Translations under genes and position numbers: made by a program
Source: Bacillus sp. UNC41MFS5
Lineage (GTDB): Bacteria > Bacillota > Bacilli > Bacillales_B > DSM-18226
DNA: 64,000 bases
NCBI RefSeq assembly: GCF_000686805.1
Contig: NZ_KK366017.1
Span: forward strand, 1,161,183 to 1,225,182
Direction: 5' to 3'
Notes under the pieces: generated by a model
The model's database searches: none
Told to the model about the DNA's origin: nothing
Seen by the model: the letters and a program-made list of their open reading frames with translations, nothing else
Part shown: positions 36,022 through 44,421 of the stretch, one piece after another
Layout: each line of letters opens with the position of its first letter
How positions within the stretch are numbered: position 1 is the first letter of the stretch

Positions 36022-36637
36022 GTTTCTTGATGAGTTAGGAAAAGGATTAGGTAACCACTTAGATAAAAAGGAAATTCTCCGTGAATATGAATCACATATT
36101 GATGAAATTATGATTGAATCAGGAGCTTTGAATGAGGATACAGTTTATGACATGATAGTATCGCGCCTAGGAAGCCCAGAGGAGATTGTTCAAATTTGGA
36201 GAGAAGAATTTTCTGTCACGCCTAGCAATATGAAATGGCTGTTTATCCTTTTAAATGTTCTTTTTTTCGGCGGGGGGAGTTTACTCACCATGGCTCACAA
36301 TGTGTATCAATGGAAATGGATAACGGCTGCTTGGAACCACCTGACATCGATTCCCACCTTGATTGCTATATTGTATCTGTTTTTTTGGGCATTGTTAGGT
36401 TATGAAATTGGAAAGGGGTTTGGCCATAACGGAAGGGTGCTTCTTAATAAAACGTTTCTACTTTCCCTTATTCCAAATTTAATCTTAATGGTCCTTACCG
36501 TGTTTCAAATTATTCCTCATTCTTGGTTTGCCCCATTGTTAACGAAAACGTTTATTATTGCTTGTATCATTTTTACCATCATCTTATATCCAATCAGTTG
36601 GATTGGCTACCGGTGGGGGAGAAAAGCTTCGGTATAA
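36002..36637 (+). CDS. HAAS (DUF1700-like) domain membrane protein
   Basis: 211 residues. The N-terminal 75 residues form the helical HAAS signalling domain ([19 protein letters not shown] and a following [10 protein letters not shown]); four hydrophobic helices follow (about 78-100, 118-137, 150-168, 180-200). Its start lies inside the padR gene, so translation is coupled. Such proteins partner PadR-type regulators; the molecular role is not known. Confidence 0.85.
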   Translation: MERQKNRFLDELGKGLGNHLDKKEILREYESHIDEIMIESGALNEDTVYDMIVSRLGSPEEIVQIWREEFSVTPSNMKWLFILLNVLFFGGGSLLTMAHNVYQWKWITAAWNHLTSIPTLIAILYLFFWALLGYEIGKGFGHNGRVLLNKTFLLSLIPNLILMVLTVFQIIPHSWFAPLLTKTFIIACIIFTIILYPISWIGYRWGRKASV

Positions 36638-36706
36638 GCATTTTTTTTGTATATATACCTAGTAAAACTATATATATAGAAAATCTATACTAAAAGAGGG
36701 ATGAAG

Positions 36707-38179
36707 ATGGAAACGAAAATAGAAACAAAAATAGGTAAACCTGCTTGGATCTTTTTATTGTTATGTTTATTGCTTGGTATTTTAGCGGAAGAAGCATTTT
36801 TTCGCAGTGAGATTGGGATATCCTACTTTTTGTTTATTTCTGCATTTTATTCAGTTTTTCTTTGGCGTTACCGACGCTATCAATTTTCCCATCAACGGTT
36901 AGGGTACTTAATTCTTTGCTGTGTTTGGCTAATGTCGGCCAACTACTTCTTAAATAATAACTTTCTCTTTTATGGTTTAAATATCTTAGTAATCCCTGGA
37001 TTGGTTATCTTCCATTTGGTGTTAATTACCAGTCCGAAAAATTTTCAATGGAATAAACCTGCTTTTATTATGTTAATATTCACACGCCTAATCCAATCAG
37101 TAAAATTTAATATCGGTTTTGTATCATTGATTGGAAAGAGCTTAAAACAAGGCGGTCATGAGGACAAATTGATTGTATGGAAAAAGGTAATTGTTGGGAT
37201 TGTGATTTCACTGCCTATCCTATTTGTTGTATTGAACTTACTGGTAGCGGCAGATTCACAGTTCGAACAATTGATTGGCGGCATCCCACAATGGTTTCAA
37301 GTCTTAAATGGGGAACGAATCTTTAGATTTATGGTTATTTTAATTTGCACGTTTGCCTTCTTTGGTTTCATGCAGATTCTTTATACTAGACATATTAACG
37401 TAATGAAACAGCCAACAAACAAGCAATCATTTAATCTAGATGGGATTATCACTATTACAGTTCTTGTAATCATTAATTTAGTGTATCTATTGTTTACTAT
37501 CGTCCAATTTCGGTATTTCTTCAGCGGATCTTTATCGGAAGTCTTTACCTATGCAGAATATGCTCGAAAGGGGTTTTTTGAGCTTCTGTTTGTTACACTC
37601 ATCAATTTATCGATAACAGTAATAGTTTTAACGTTCGTAAAGAGAGGAACAGTTTTTTTGCAAAGAGCCACACAAATAATGTTAACCATCCTTGTCCTCG
37701 CGAGCTCTGTTATGCTTACTTCTGCTTACATGCGGTTAAGTATGTATGAAGATGCGTATGGATTTACATTCACAAGGGTTCTTGTCCATTCGTTTATGAT
37801 TTATCTTGTTATTATTTTTACGTATACTCTTGTGAAAATATGGGTGGAGAAGCTATCATTATTTCATTTTTACTTTATTTCATCATTAACCTATTACACA
37901 GCAATTACAGTAATTGACTTAGATAAAATTGTTGTGAATGAGAATATGAATCGGTACGAGTTAAGCGGGAAAATTGATGTTCACTACCTCAATAACCTGT
38001 CCTATACAGGGGTTTTAGGATTAATCGACCTCTATGAAAAAGATAAGAGTATACCAGATTTAAAAACGATCCTCATTGAACGAAAACAGGATGTCTTTGC
38101 TGAAGACCTCCCGTGGCAGTCGTATAATTTAAAACGAAAGCAGCTTGAATCTGAACTTAGGAAGTTGAATCTTCAATAA
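36707..38179 (+). CDS. DUF4173/DUF4153-type multispanning membrane protein
   Basis: 490 residues with about eleven to thirteen hydrophobic helices and a cytosolic C-terminal tail. The middle carries the family-typical AADSQFEQLIGGIP and QFRYFFSG segments. ATG at 36707, because GAGGG (36696-36700) abuts the ATG at 36701 but is spaced correctly from 36707. It lies 69 bp after the HAAS gene on the same strand, probably the same operon, and ends at a strong terminator. Function unknown. Confidence 0.82.
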   Translation: METKIETKIGKPAWIFLLLCLLLGILAEEAFFRSEIGISYFLFISAFYSVFLWRYRRYQFSHQRLGYLILCCVWLMSANYFLNNNFLFYGLNILVIPGLVIFHLVLITSPKNFQWNKPAFIMLIFTRLIQSVKFNIGFVSLIGKSLKQGGHEDKLIVWKKVIVGIVISLPILFVVLNLLVAADSQFEQLIGGIPQWFQVLNGERIFRFMVILICTFAFFGFMQILYTRHINVMKQPTNKQSFNLDGIITITVLVIINLVYLLFTIVQFRYFFSGSLSEVFTYAEYARKGFFELLFVTLINLSITVIVLTFVKRGTVFLQRATQIMLTILVLASSVMLTSAYMRLSMYEDAYGFTFTRVLVHSFMIYLVIIFTYTLVKIWVEKLSLFHFYFISSLTYYTAITVIDLDKIVVNENMNRYELSGKIDVHYLNNLSYTGVLGLIDLYEKDKSIPDLKTILIERKQDVFAEDLPWQSYNLKRKQLESELRKLNLQ

Positions 38180-38183
38180 ATCA

Positions 38184-38221
38184 AAAAAGACGATTCGGAG
38201 GGAGCTCCGAATCGTCTTTTT
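38184..38221 (+). terminator. Terminator of the padR-HAAS-DUF4173 group
   Basis: AAAAAGACGATTCGGA pairs perfectly with TCCGAATCGTCTTTTT around a 6-base loop. Confidence 0.95.
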
Positions 38222-38383
38222 ATGGTGTTACCCTAAGTCTCTACAATTGCTTGAGGTATGAACGGACTTTTGGCAGCTTTTTTGTTTTTATAAAATAAAT
38301 TAGGAATATTGCAAAAATACTAATTAAATGGTAAAAAGGAAAGGGACTGTAATTTTTTAGCAAAAATAGTTGGGTGGGATAGA

Positions 38384-39259
38384 ATGAAACGATTATTTCG
38401 AGAACTTATCAGAATTGTATTAATAGTAGCAGGATTTCTTTTTATTTTTAATCTTCCCTCCTTATTAGGGATTGGAAAGGATCATATAGAAGTTAACTTC
38501 GAAAGGTTTTGGGTAAATCTAAAAAACGATTTTCAATTATTACTTCAATCTAATCAAGATAAATACTTAGAGATTTTTGAAAAATTACATATTGCTGAGA
38601 GTTATCAGTATACGATGACGATTCTATTAAGCAGTCTTTTATTTATCATTTTCCTAGCGATGATTACGGCTCTATTGATTTTCCTCTCATCAGTAAACGT
38701 AAAAAATAAATTGAAAAGCGGACTCAATTTCTTCGAAGGTATTCCAGATTTACTCATAATTTTTTTATTCCAGTTCTTTGTTATTACACTATATAAATCA
38801 ACAGGATTAAAGTTTTTACAACTGTATGGGTTATTTGGTCATAAGCCATATTTTGTTCCAATCATGACCGTTTCCTTTCTACCTTTTTTCTTATTGCTGC
38901 AATTTCTCATTAAGATCATTGATGAGGAACAATACCAGCAATATGTTCTCTATGCGAAAGCGAAGGGAATGGGCAGCCTTCGGACGTTACTTGTCCATAT
39001 TATGAGAAACATTTTACCACTTTTAATCCTTCAGCTAAGAACAATCGTATGGGTATTACTATCGAATATTTATTTAGTAGAAATTTTATTTAACATTAGT
39101 GGGTTTAATCAGCAATTGTTTAAAATTATTTTTATGAATGGAGAATTTTCTATACTTGTCATGTGTTTGCTTATGTTATCCATTCCACTAGTGCTTATCG
39201 AAACTGCAGGCTGGTTTATTTCTAAGTTAATCAAAGGGAAGGGGGCGGTTAGTATATGA
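38384..39259 (+). CDS. ABC transporter permease, oligopeptide/DppB type
   Basis: Integral membrane subunit, 291 residues, with one N-terminal helix, an extracellular loop (about 25-80), then five helices. The cytosolic EAA loop that docks the ATPase is visible as YAKAKGMGSLRTLLVHIMRN (about 187-206). The last 4 bases overlap the start of the second permease (ATGA type). No ATPase or binding protein gene is adjacent. Shorter and more diverged than standard DppB. Confidence 0.85.
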   Translation: MKRLFRELIRIVLIVAGFLFIFNLPSLLGIGKDHIEVNFERFWVNLKNDFQLLLQSNQDKYLEIFEKLHIAESYQYTMTILLSSLLFIIFLAMITALLIFLSSVNVKNKLKSGLNFFEGIPDLLIIFLFQFFVITLYKSTGLKFLQLYGLFGHKPYFVPIMTVSFLPFFLLLQFLIKIIDEEQYQQYVLYAKAKGMGSLRTLLVHIMRNILPLLILQLRTIVWVLLSNIYLVEILFNISGFNQQLFKIIFMNGEFSILVMCLLMLSIPLVLIETAGWFISKLIKGKGAVSI

Positions 39260-40245
39260 GAAAATATAAAAAGACGATTATTGGCTCAACTTTACTACTT
39301 CTCCTATTAATCATGAGTCTTTTATATCCTTATTATGGGCCAAAGGATTATAATCATCAGGTGCTCGTTAAAAATGAACAGGGCGATATCATCGGCAGGG
39401 CGCCGTTTCCACCCTCTGACCAGCATTTATTAGGAACGAACCGAAATGGTGAGGACATGCACTGGCTATTACTCTATGGAGCAAAATTTACCTTAATCTC
39501 AGCCTTTGGTGTCGCTTTATTAAGAGTTTTTCTGGGGGGGATTTTCGGGATTTTTCTTTCCATGTGGGCTCCATTCTTAAAAAGTTATGTGAAAGACTTT
39601 TTTCTAACTTTCCGTTACATCCCGTCGATTCTCATTGCGATACTCTTGATGATACCGATTGTGGGCGATTTTAATGATGTTGCGGTTTCTTCTATTGTTA
39701 CCTACCAAATTATTATTCTTGTATTTATCGGATTTCCTTCGGTCACCATTTTCGCCTCCGATATAACCGATCAATTATTACAAACTTCATTTGTACAAAG
39801 CTCAAAGTTGATGGGGGCTGGGAAATTACATATAGTCAGGAAACAGTTAATGCCATATATCCGTTCTTACGGAATTCTATTTTCAGTCCAGCAATTTATA
39901 AGTACCCTCCACATTACAATGCAGCTCGGTCTGTTTGGAATGTTTCTTGGAGGAAGAAATAGGGCAGGTGTCATGGGGTATGAGGAACCACCTAAGCCAG
40001 CCACCATATCCAATGAATGGGCAGGTTTAATCGGTCAAAATTTTAGTGAATTCGTACGTGCCCCATGGGCCATCTTTACTCCTGTGTTCGGATTTTTTAT
40101 AGTGATTGTCATCGTAAATATGATTAAAAATGAACTTGAAGATAATTTAGATGGTCTAAAGGCGGCAAAAAAGAAAAAGAAAAAAGGTCTAGGTCCAAAA
40201 GTTACTGCTTATTCTGCTGACCAATTTGAATTTGTTCAAAAATAG
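39256..40245 (+). CDS. ABC transporter permease, DppC type
   Basis: Partner permease, 329 residues. One N-terminal helix, the DppC-family phrase HLLGTNRNGEDMHWLLLYGA (about 58-77), then five helices with EAA loop SSKLMGAGKLHIVRKQLMPY. The C-terminus ends in a Lys-rich run (KAAKKKKKKG). Together with the upstream gene it would form a heterodimeric channel for peptides or metals. The transport ATPases and binding protein must come from elsewhere, or the pair has another role. Confidence 0.87.
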   Translation: MRKYKKTIIGSTLLLLLLIMSLLYPYYGPKDYNHQVLVKNEQGDIIGRAPFPPSDQHLLGTNRNGEDMHWLLLYGAKFTLISAFGVALLRVFLGGIFGIFLSMWAPFLKSYVKDFFLTFRYIPSILIAILLMIPIVGDFNDVAVSSIVTYQIIILVFIGFPSVTIFASDITDQLLQTSFVQSSKLMGAGKLHIVRKQLMPYIRSYGILFSVQQFISTLHITMQLGLFGMFLGGRNRAGVMGYEEPPKPATISNEWAGLIGQNFSEFVRAPWAIFTPVFGFFIVIVIVNMIKNELEDNLDGLKAAKKKKKKGLGPKVTAYSADQFEFVQK

Positions 40246-40312
40246 CCGATTCGTAAAATTCAAGGATAATGGGATAAGGATCAGGGTGTTAGTTTATAGA
40301 TTTATCAGTGGA

Positions 40313-40336
40313 AACCGGGCAGATGCTCGGTTTTTT
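40313..40336 (+). terminator. Terminator of the permease pair
   Basis: AACCGGGC/GCTCGGTT stem (one G-U), loop AGAT, followed by TTTTTTG. Confidence 0.85.
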
Positions 40337-40340
40337 GTAT

Positions 40341-40368
40341 AAAAAAAGCAGGATCCATTGATCCCGCT
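40341..40368 (-). terminator. Terminator of the AIM24 gene
   Basis: Minus strand AGCGGGATC/GATCCTGCT stem (one G-U), then seven T. It lies back to back with the permease terminator. Confidence 0.88.
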
Positions 40369-40375
40369 ATGCAAA

Positions 40376-41170
40376 TCAGTCCCCATTAAACATATCAAAA
40401 ATGCCCCGTGCAATACTGCCTTCATCTTTTGCACCGCCGCGTGAAGGGGCTGCCGCAAATACCCGGCTTGCAAGACGGCTGAATGGCAACGATTGAATCC
40501 ATACCGAACCTGGACCTCGCAGTGTAGCAAAAAACAACCCTTCACCACCAAACAACGCTGTTTTAACGCCTTTTACAAATTCAATATCATAATTAACGCT
40601 GCTGGTCATCGCCACTAAACAACCAGTATCGACTCTCAATGACTGGCCAGGCAATAGGTCTTTTTTAATAATTGTTCCTCCCGCATGTACAAAAGCGAGC
40701 CCGTCGCCTTCTAACTTTTGCATGATAAACCCTTCACCGCCAAAGAAGCCGGCCCCGATTTTACGTTGGAATTCAATGCCAACTTGAACTCCTTTAGCTG
40801 CAGCAAGGAAGGCATCTTTTTGGCAGATAATTTTCCCGCCCAGTTGGCTTAAGTCCATTGGAAGGATCTTTCCAGGGTACGGAGAAGCAAACGAAACGTG
40901 CTTTTTGCCCATGCCATTATTGGTGAAGGTTGTCATAAACAAGCTTTCACCAGTAAGTACGCGTTTTCCCGCACTAAACAATTTCCCCATTAGGCCGCTA
41001 CCGCCGCCAGGGGCACTGCCATCGCCAAAAATAGTCTCCATATGTATGTCATCATCCATCATCATAAAGCTGCCTGCTTCAGCAACAACTGTCTCTTGCG
41101 GATCTAGCTCAACCTCAACAAACTGCATGTCATCTCCATAGATTTTAAAATCAATTTCGTGGTTATTCAT
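40376..41170 (-). CDS. AIM24/TIGR00266-family protein
   Basis: 264-residue cytosolic beta-rich protein of the AIM24 family. The glycine-rich [28 protein letters not shown] (start near 49, end near 76), the [20 protein letters not shown] segment and a second [14 protein letters not shown] are family hallmarks. ATG at 41170 with GGAGGG. It has its own promoter (+ 41210-41239), so it is separate from the small RNA upstream. Bacterial members have no settled function. Confidence 0.9.
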   Translation of the reverse strand: MNNHEIDFKIYGDDMQFVEVELDPQETVVAEAGSFMMMDDDIHMETIFGDGSAPGGGSGLMGKLFSAGKRVLTGESLFMTTFTNNGMGKKHVSFASPYPGKILPMDLSQLGGKIICQKDAFLAAAKGVQVGIEFQRKIGAGFFGGEGFIMQKLEGDGLAFVHAGGTIIKKDLLPGQSLRVDTGCLVAMTSSVNYDIEFVKGVKTALFGGEGLFFATLRGPGSVWIQSLPFSRLASRVFAAAPSRGGAKDEGSIARGIFDMFNGD

Positions 41171-41209
41171 CCTTTTCCCTCCACTTTTTAAAATGGCAAA
41201 TCTATTTAT

Positions 41210-41239
41210 ATTATAAGAAATTTAGGAAGAAAGTGCTAA
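41210..41239 (-). promoter_or_regulatory. Promoter of the AIM24 gene
   Basis: Minus strand TTAGCA (+ 41234-41239), 18-bp spacer, TATAAT (+ 41210-41215), 40 nt before the start codon. It lies downstream of the small-RNA terminator. Confidence 0.6.
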
Positions 41240-41250
41240 TTTTAACCAAT

Positions 41251-41366
41251 AAAAAAGGACGCCTGTTTACACAGGCGTCCTTCGCGTATTGAGGCGAAAA
41301 ACCACACTCCACATAGTGCGTTCCATAACGGAATGTTTCTCGACTTACACAACTCAGCTCATCGCT
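41251..41366 (-). ncRNA. Candidate structured small RNA, about 115 nt
   Basis: Minus-strand unit with promoter TTGTTA (+ 41395-41400), 17-bp spacer, TATAAT (+ 41372-41377), a start near 41366, and a perfect terminator (GGACGCCTGT stem, 41257-41280, then six T). Predicted fold: a closing helix pairs 41358-41365 with 41284-41293; inside it CGAGAAAC (41335-41342) pairs with GUUUUUCG (41295-41302), enclosing two hairpins, UUCC/GGAA (41321-41333) and CACU/AGUG (41305-41318), a three-way junction. No open frame with a ribosome site was seen. It matches no RNA family I can name. Confidence 0.65.
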
Positions 41367-41371
41367 TAGCT

Positions 41372-41400
41372 ATTATACCATGGCCTCGTCAATCTAACAA
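41372..41400 (-). promoter_or_regulatory. Promoter of the small RNA
   Basis: -35 TTGTTA and -10 TATAAT with exactly 17 bp between them on the minus strand. Confidence 0.65.
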
Positions 41401-41459
41401 GTGGTTTCTTAAAAAATAAATTTTTAAACAAAATACTTGAAATGGGATATAAATTACCA

Positions 41460-41481
41460 TATATTCAAATAATCAGATATA
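41460..41481. promoter_or_regulatory. ArsR-type operator before the SulP operon
   Basis: Imperfect inverted repeat TATATTCAAATAATCAGATATA, like the ATATTCAAAT sites bound by ArsR/SmtB repressors, 28 bp before the start of the SulP gene. The operon's second gene encodes an ArsR protein. Confidence 0.55.
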
Positions 41482-41509
41482 CAAAAATAAGAAGATAAGA
41501 AGGGTTAAT

Positions 41510-43258
41510 ATGTTAATTGATAAAAGATTCCATAATTATTCCTTAAGGAGTTTGCCAAAAGACTTCCTGTCAGGATTGATTGTCGGGGTAATCGCGATTC
41601 CACTGGGGATGGCGTTTGCTATTGCTTCAGGAGTGAAGCCAGAGTATGGAATCTATACCACTGTTGTTGCAGGGATTCTTATCTCCTTATGTGGCGGATC
41701 GAAGTATCAAATAGGCGGCCCTACCGGAGCGTTTATTCCAATTTTATTTGGAATTGTGATGACATACGGATATGAAAATCTCCTCATTGCTGGGTTTCTC
41801 GCGGGGGTTATTCTCTTGTTAATGGGCCTTTTTAAACTTGGTTCCTTAATTAAGTATATTCCTAGACCTGTAACGATCGGATTCACCACAGGAATCGCCG
41901 TGACGATATTTACAGGCCAAGTTGCTAGTTTTCTAGGTTTGATAGGATTAAAGAAACATGAAGAATTTATTAGAAATGTCCAAGAAATTTTTGTTCATTT
42001 AGGCTCTATTAATATGTTTAGTATTTTAACGGCTGCAATTTGTTTAGGTACGGTCATTCTAACACCTAAAATAGCTCCAAGAGTTCCTGGTCCGCTGATT
42101 GGCTTAGTGGTTTCCTCGGTCATAGCAACATTGTTCTACCCAACACAAATTGCGACGATTGGAACTGCCTATGGACAAATTCCAAGTACTTTACCTGAAC
42201 TCCATATTCCGAATCTAAACATTGAGATAGTTGTTAAGATGCTAAAGCCAGCCTTCATTATTGCGATGCTGGGTGGGATTGAATCATTGTTATCAGCCGT
42301 TGTGGCAGATGGAATGACGAATAGCAGACACAACAGCAATAAAGAGTTAATCGGGCAAGGGATTGCTAATATGATTACCCCTTTATTTGGGGGAATTCCA
42401 GCAACAGGGGCAATTGCAAGGACTGCAACAAATATTAAGAATGGAGCAATTTCACCGTTTTCTGGAATGATTCATGGGGTTGTTGTCTTGTTGGTCTTGT
42501 TGTTTTTTGCCCCTTATGCATCGTATATCCCGTTAGCGAGTATGGCGCCAATTTTGATGGTCGTGGCGTGGAATATGAGTGAAAGAAAAGTTTTCTCCTA
42601 TATATTAAAAACAAAATCGACGGATTCACTAGTGTTAATGGTTACTTTTTTATTAACGGTTTTTGTAAATTTAACAATGGCAGTAGAGGTGGGCTTAGTT
42701 ATGTCTGCAATCCTTTTTGCCAAACGTATGAGCGACGTCATGGTTACGGCGAAAGCATTACCGAACAGGAAACACAAGCATGAGAAAGTCGAATCAGGTA
42801 TTGTCTCTGATACAAATGATTGCCCGCAAATTAGTATTTTTAATGTGGAAGGGCCATTATTTTTCGGGGCAGCGGAAACGTTTGAAAAAACAATCATGAG
42901 CACCATTAATTATCGGCCGAAGATTCTTTTGTTGCGAATGAGTAAGGTTCCATTAATGGATACAACCGGTGAAGCAACTTTATCTAGTATTGTTCGCCAT
43001 TTTTCAAAAAGTGGTATAATCATGATATCGGGCTTAAATCCGCAGCCGAAAAGTGTCTTGAAAAAGACAGGATTATATCAAATCATCGGTGAGGAACATT
43101 TTTTTGAACATACTGGAGAAGCCATTCAATATGCTCTTGAGCATATTAACAAAAATAAATGTCTCGGCTGTAAGCATTTTGCGTTTAGGGAATGTAAAAA
43201 ACTATCAGCGGCAGAGGCTATAGAGGGAAGCAGAACCAAGCTAACTGCTACTTTCTAA
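41510..43258 (+). CDS. SulP-family anion transporter with STAS domain
   Basis: 582-residue secondary transporter. Residues about 15-415 form the membrane domain (family signature GGPTGAFIPILFG near 64-76 and GGIPATGAIARTATNIKNGA near 293-312); residues about 440-550 are a cytosolic STAS domain (DTTGEATLSSI). The C-terminus adds a cysteine cluster CLGCKHFAFREC that could bind metal. SulP proteins carry sulfate, bicarbonate or other anions. Because the nearby sulfate operon lacks a permease, sulfate is a reasonable guess, but the ArsR partner and cysteines could mean another anion. Confidence 0.9.
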   Translation: MLIDKRFHNYSLRSLPKDFLSGLIVGVIAIPLGMAFAIASGVKPEYGIYTTVVAGILISLCGGSKYQIGGPTGAFIPILFGIVMTYGYENLLIAGFLAGVILLLMGLFKLGSLIKYIPRPVTIGFTTGIAVTIFTGQVASFLGLIGLKKHEEFIRNVQEIFVHLGSINMFSILTAAICLGTVILTPKIAPRVPGPLIGLVVSSVIATLFYPTQIATIGTAYGQIPSTLPELHIPNLNIEIVVKMLKPAFIIAMLGGIESLLSAVVADGMTNSRHNSNKELIGQGIANMITPLFGGIPATGAIARTATNIKNGAISPFSGMIHGVVVLLVLLFFAPYASYIPLASMAPILMVVAWNMSERKVFSYILKTKSTDSLVLMVTFLLTVFVNLTMAVEVGLVMSAILFAKRMSDVMVTAKALPNRKHKHEKVESGIVSDTNDCPQISIFNVEGPLFFGAAETFEKTIMSTINYRPKILLLRMSKVPLMDTTGEATLSSIVRHFSKSGIIMISGLNPQPKSVLKKTGLYQIIGEEHFFEHTGEAIQYALEHINKNKCLGCKHFAFRECKKLSAAEAIEGSRTKLTATF

Positions 43259-43279
43259 AATAGCATGGGAGTGGACAAA

Positions 43280-43633
43280 TTGAATCTTGAAATGCAGCAA
43301 TTTAAAGCGGAATTTTTCAAAGCACTAGCACATCCCTTGAGAATCCGCATTTTAGAGCTATTAGCTGAAGGGGATAAGAATGTCAATGAAATTCAAACCC
43401 TTGTAGGAAGTGAAGGGTCTGCTGTTTCACAGCAACTAACCATTCTAAGAGCCAAGAATATTGTCACTGGAACGAAAGAAGGCAATAAGGTCATCTACAC
43501 ATTAAAGGACCCGATGATCATCGAATTGCTAGCTGTTGCAAGACAAATCTTTAACAACCATCTTGTCGATACAATTACGATACTAGACAAATTTAAAGAT
43601 GATGAAGAAGAACCAGCGATGCCGAAGAACTAA
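43280..43633 (+). CDS. ArsR/SmtB-family repressor
   Basis: 117-residue winged-helix repressor (FKALAHPLRIRILELLAEG, then SAVSQQLTILRAKNIV). Start placed at the TTG at 43280 with GGGAGTGG; an ATG at 43265 is in frame without a ribosome site. There is no Cys, so the classical metal site of alpha3/alpha3N members is absent and sensing must use other residues. It follows the SulP gene by 21 bp, so it probably autoregulates the operon through the site at 41460. Confidence 0.92.
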   Translation: MNLEMQQFKAEFFKALAHPLRIRILELLAEGDKNVNEIQTLVGSEGSAVSQQLTILRAKNIVTGTKEGNKVIYTLKDPMIIELLAVARQIFNNHLVDTITILDKFKDDEEEPAMPKN

Positions 43634-43656
43634 ATTCTTCGGTTTTTTTCTTTTTT
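43622..43656 (+). terminator. Terminator of the SulP-arsR operon
   Basis: CCGAAGAA/TTCTTCGG stem containing the arsR stop codon in its loop, followed by a T-rich run. Confidence 0.92.
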
Positions 43657-43844
43657 GACAAAATTAATCGACATAAACACAAAATAACAATATAAAAATA
43701 GTTAAATAATCGTCTGTTTTTTCTTGAAAGCACTTTCATTTTCTCGGAGATGTCGTCTGAAAGCGATGTCGAAATATCTCGAATTCGATTAGGAAACAAA
43801 GAGGAAATGTAGAAATCTGTAGGTTTATATTGCTTTGTCCTTTG
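43657..43844. other. Gene-free AT-rich gap before the csp promoter
   Basis: No gene seen. TTGAAAGCACTTTCAT (43724-43739) is a near-perfect cre-like palindrome (one mismatch, A for the central G). It is not close to a recognised promoter. Confidence 0.4.
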
Positions 43845-43874
43845 TTGACATATAGACTACTAGAATGCTAAAAT
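43845..43874 (+). promoter_or_regulatory. Promoter of the cold-shock gene
   Basis: TTGACA (43845-43850), 18-bp spacer, TAAAAT (43869-43874) with an upstream TG. The leader of about 150 nt to the start codon is typical of csp genes, whose long leaders fold differently in the cold. Confidence 0.7.
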
Positions 43875-44030
43875 TTAGTCAGCCGTTGCACGAGATTAGA
43901 TTTATGTTACAAAGCTTGTTCAAAGTTTTAACCGATGTTTGGATGAGGAAATGAAGGTAAAGCTATCACGTTGTAATTTGGTGAATTTACACATGGCTTA
44001 CGTGATAAGCCAATAGGAGGATTTTTTTTC

Positions 44031-44231
44031 ATGAAAAACGGTAAAGTAAAATGGTTCAACTCAGAAAAAGGTTTTGGATTCATCGAAGCTGAAGACGGTA
44101 ACGACGTATTCGTTCATTACTCTGCTATCCAAACAGAAGGTTTCAAAACTTTAGAAGAAGGTCAAGAAGTATCTTTCGAAGTTGTTGAAGGTGCTCGTGG
44201 ACCACAAGCTGCTAACGTAACTAAAAAATAA
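44031..44231 (+). CDS. Cold-shock protein, CspB/CspD type
   Basis: 66-residue single OB-fold RNA/DNA chaperone. RNP1 KGFGFIE and RNP2 VFVHY are intact. The N-terminus [14 protein letters not shown] is closest to what I recall of CspD, the middle to CspB, so I give no symbol. AGGAGG about 10 bases upstream in AATAGGAGGATTTTTTTTC. Codon use is that of a highly expressed gene. Strong terminator follows. Confidence 0.97.
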   Translation: MKNGKVKWFNSEKGFGFIEAEDGNDVFVHYSAIQTEGFKTLEEGQEVSFEVVEGARGPQAANVTKK

Positions 44232-44246
44232 TTTGTTTTCTACTAT

Positions 44247-44279
44247 AACAGCCCGGACTAAGCTCCGGGCTGTTTTTTG
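44247..44279 (+). terminator. Terminator of the csp gene
   Basis: Perfect 11-bp stem AACAGCCCGGA/TCCGGGCTGTT with a 6-base loop, then TTTTTG. Confidence 0.96.
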
Positions 44280-44421
44280 TATTTACTATTTTATTAATTG
44301 AGCCTAGTATAAAATACCCAATATTCCAGTAATCTGCTTGCATTTCCAACCTCATTTCCATTTGTATTTTGCTATAATAGTAGTATCGGAAAGATGCAGA
44401 ATTATAAATTGGGGTGAGCAG

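Noticed and set aside
41171..41509. Leader attenuator of the AIM24 gene
   Set aside because: AIM24 has its own promoter downstream of the terminator, so the upstream unit ends before it.
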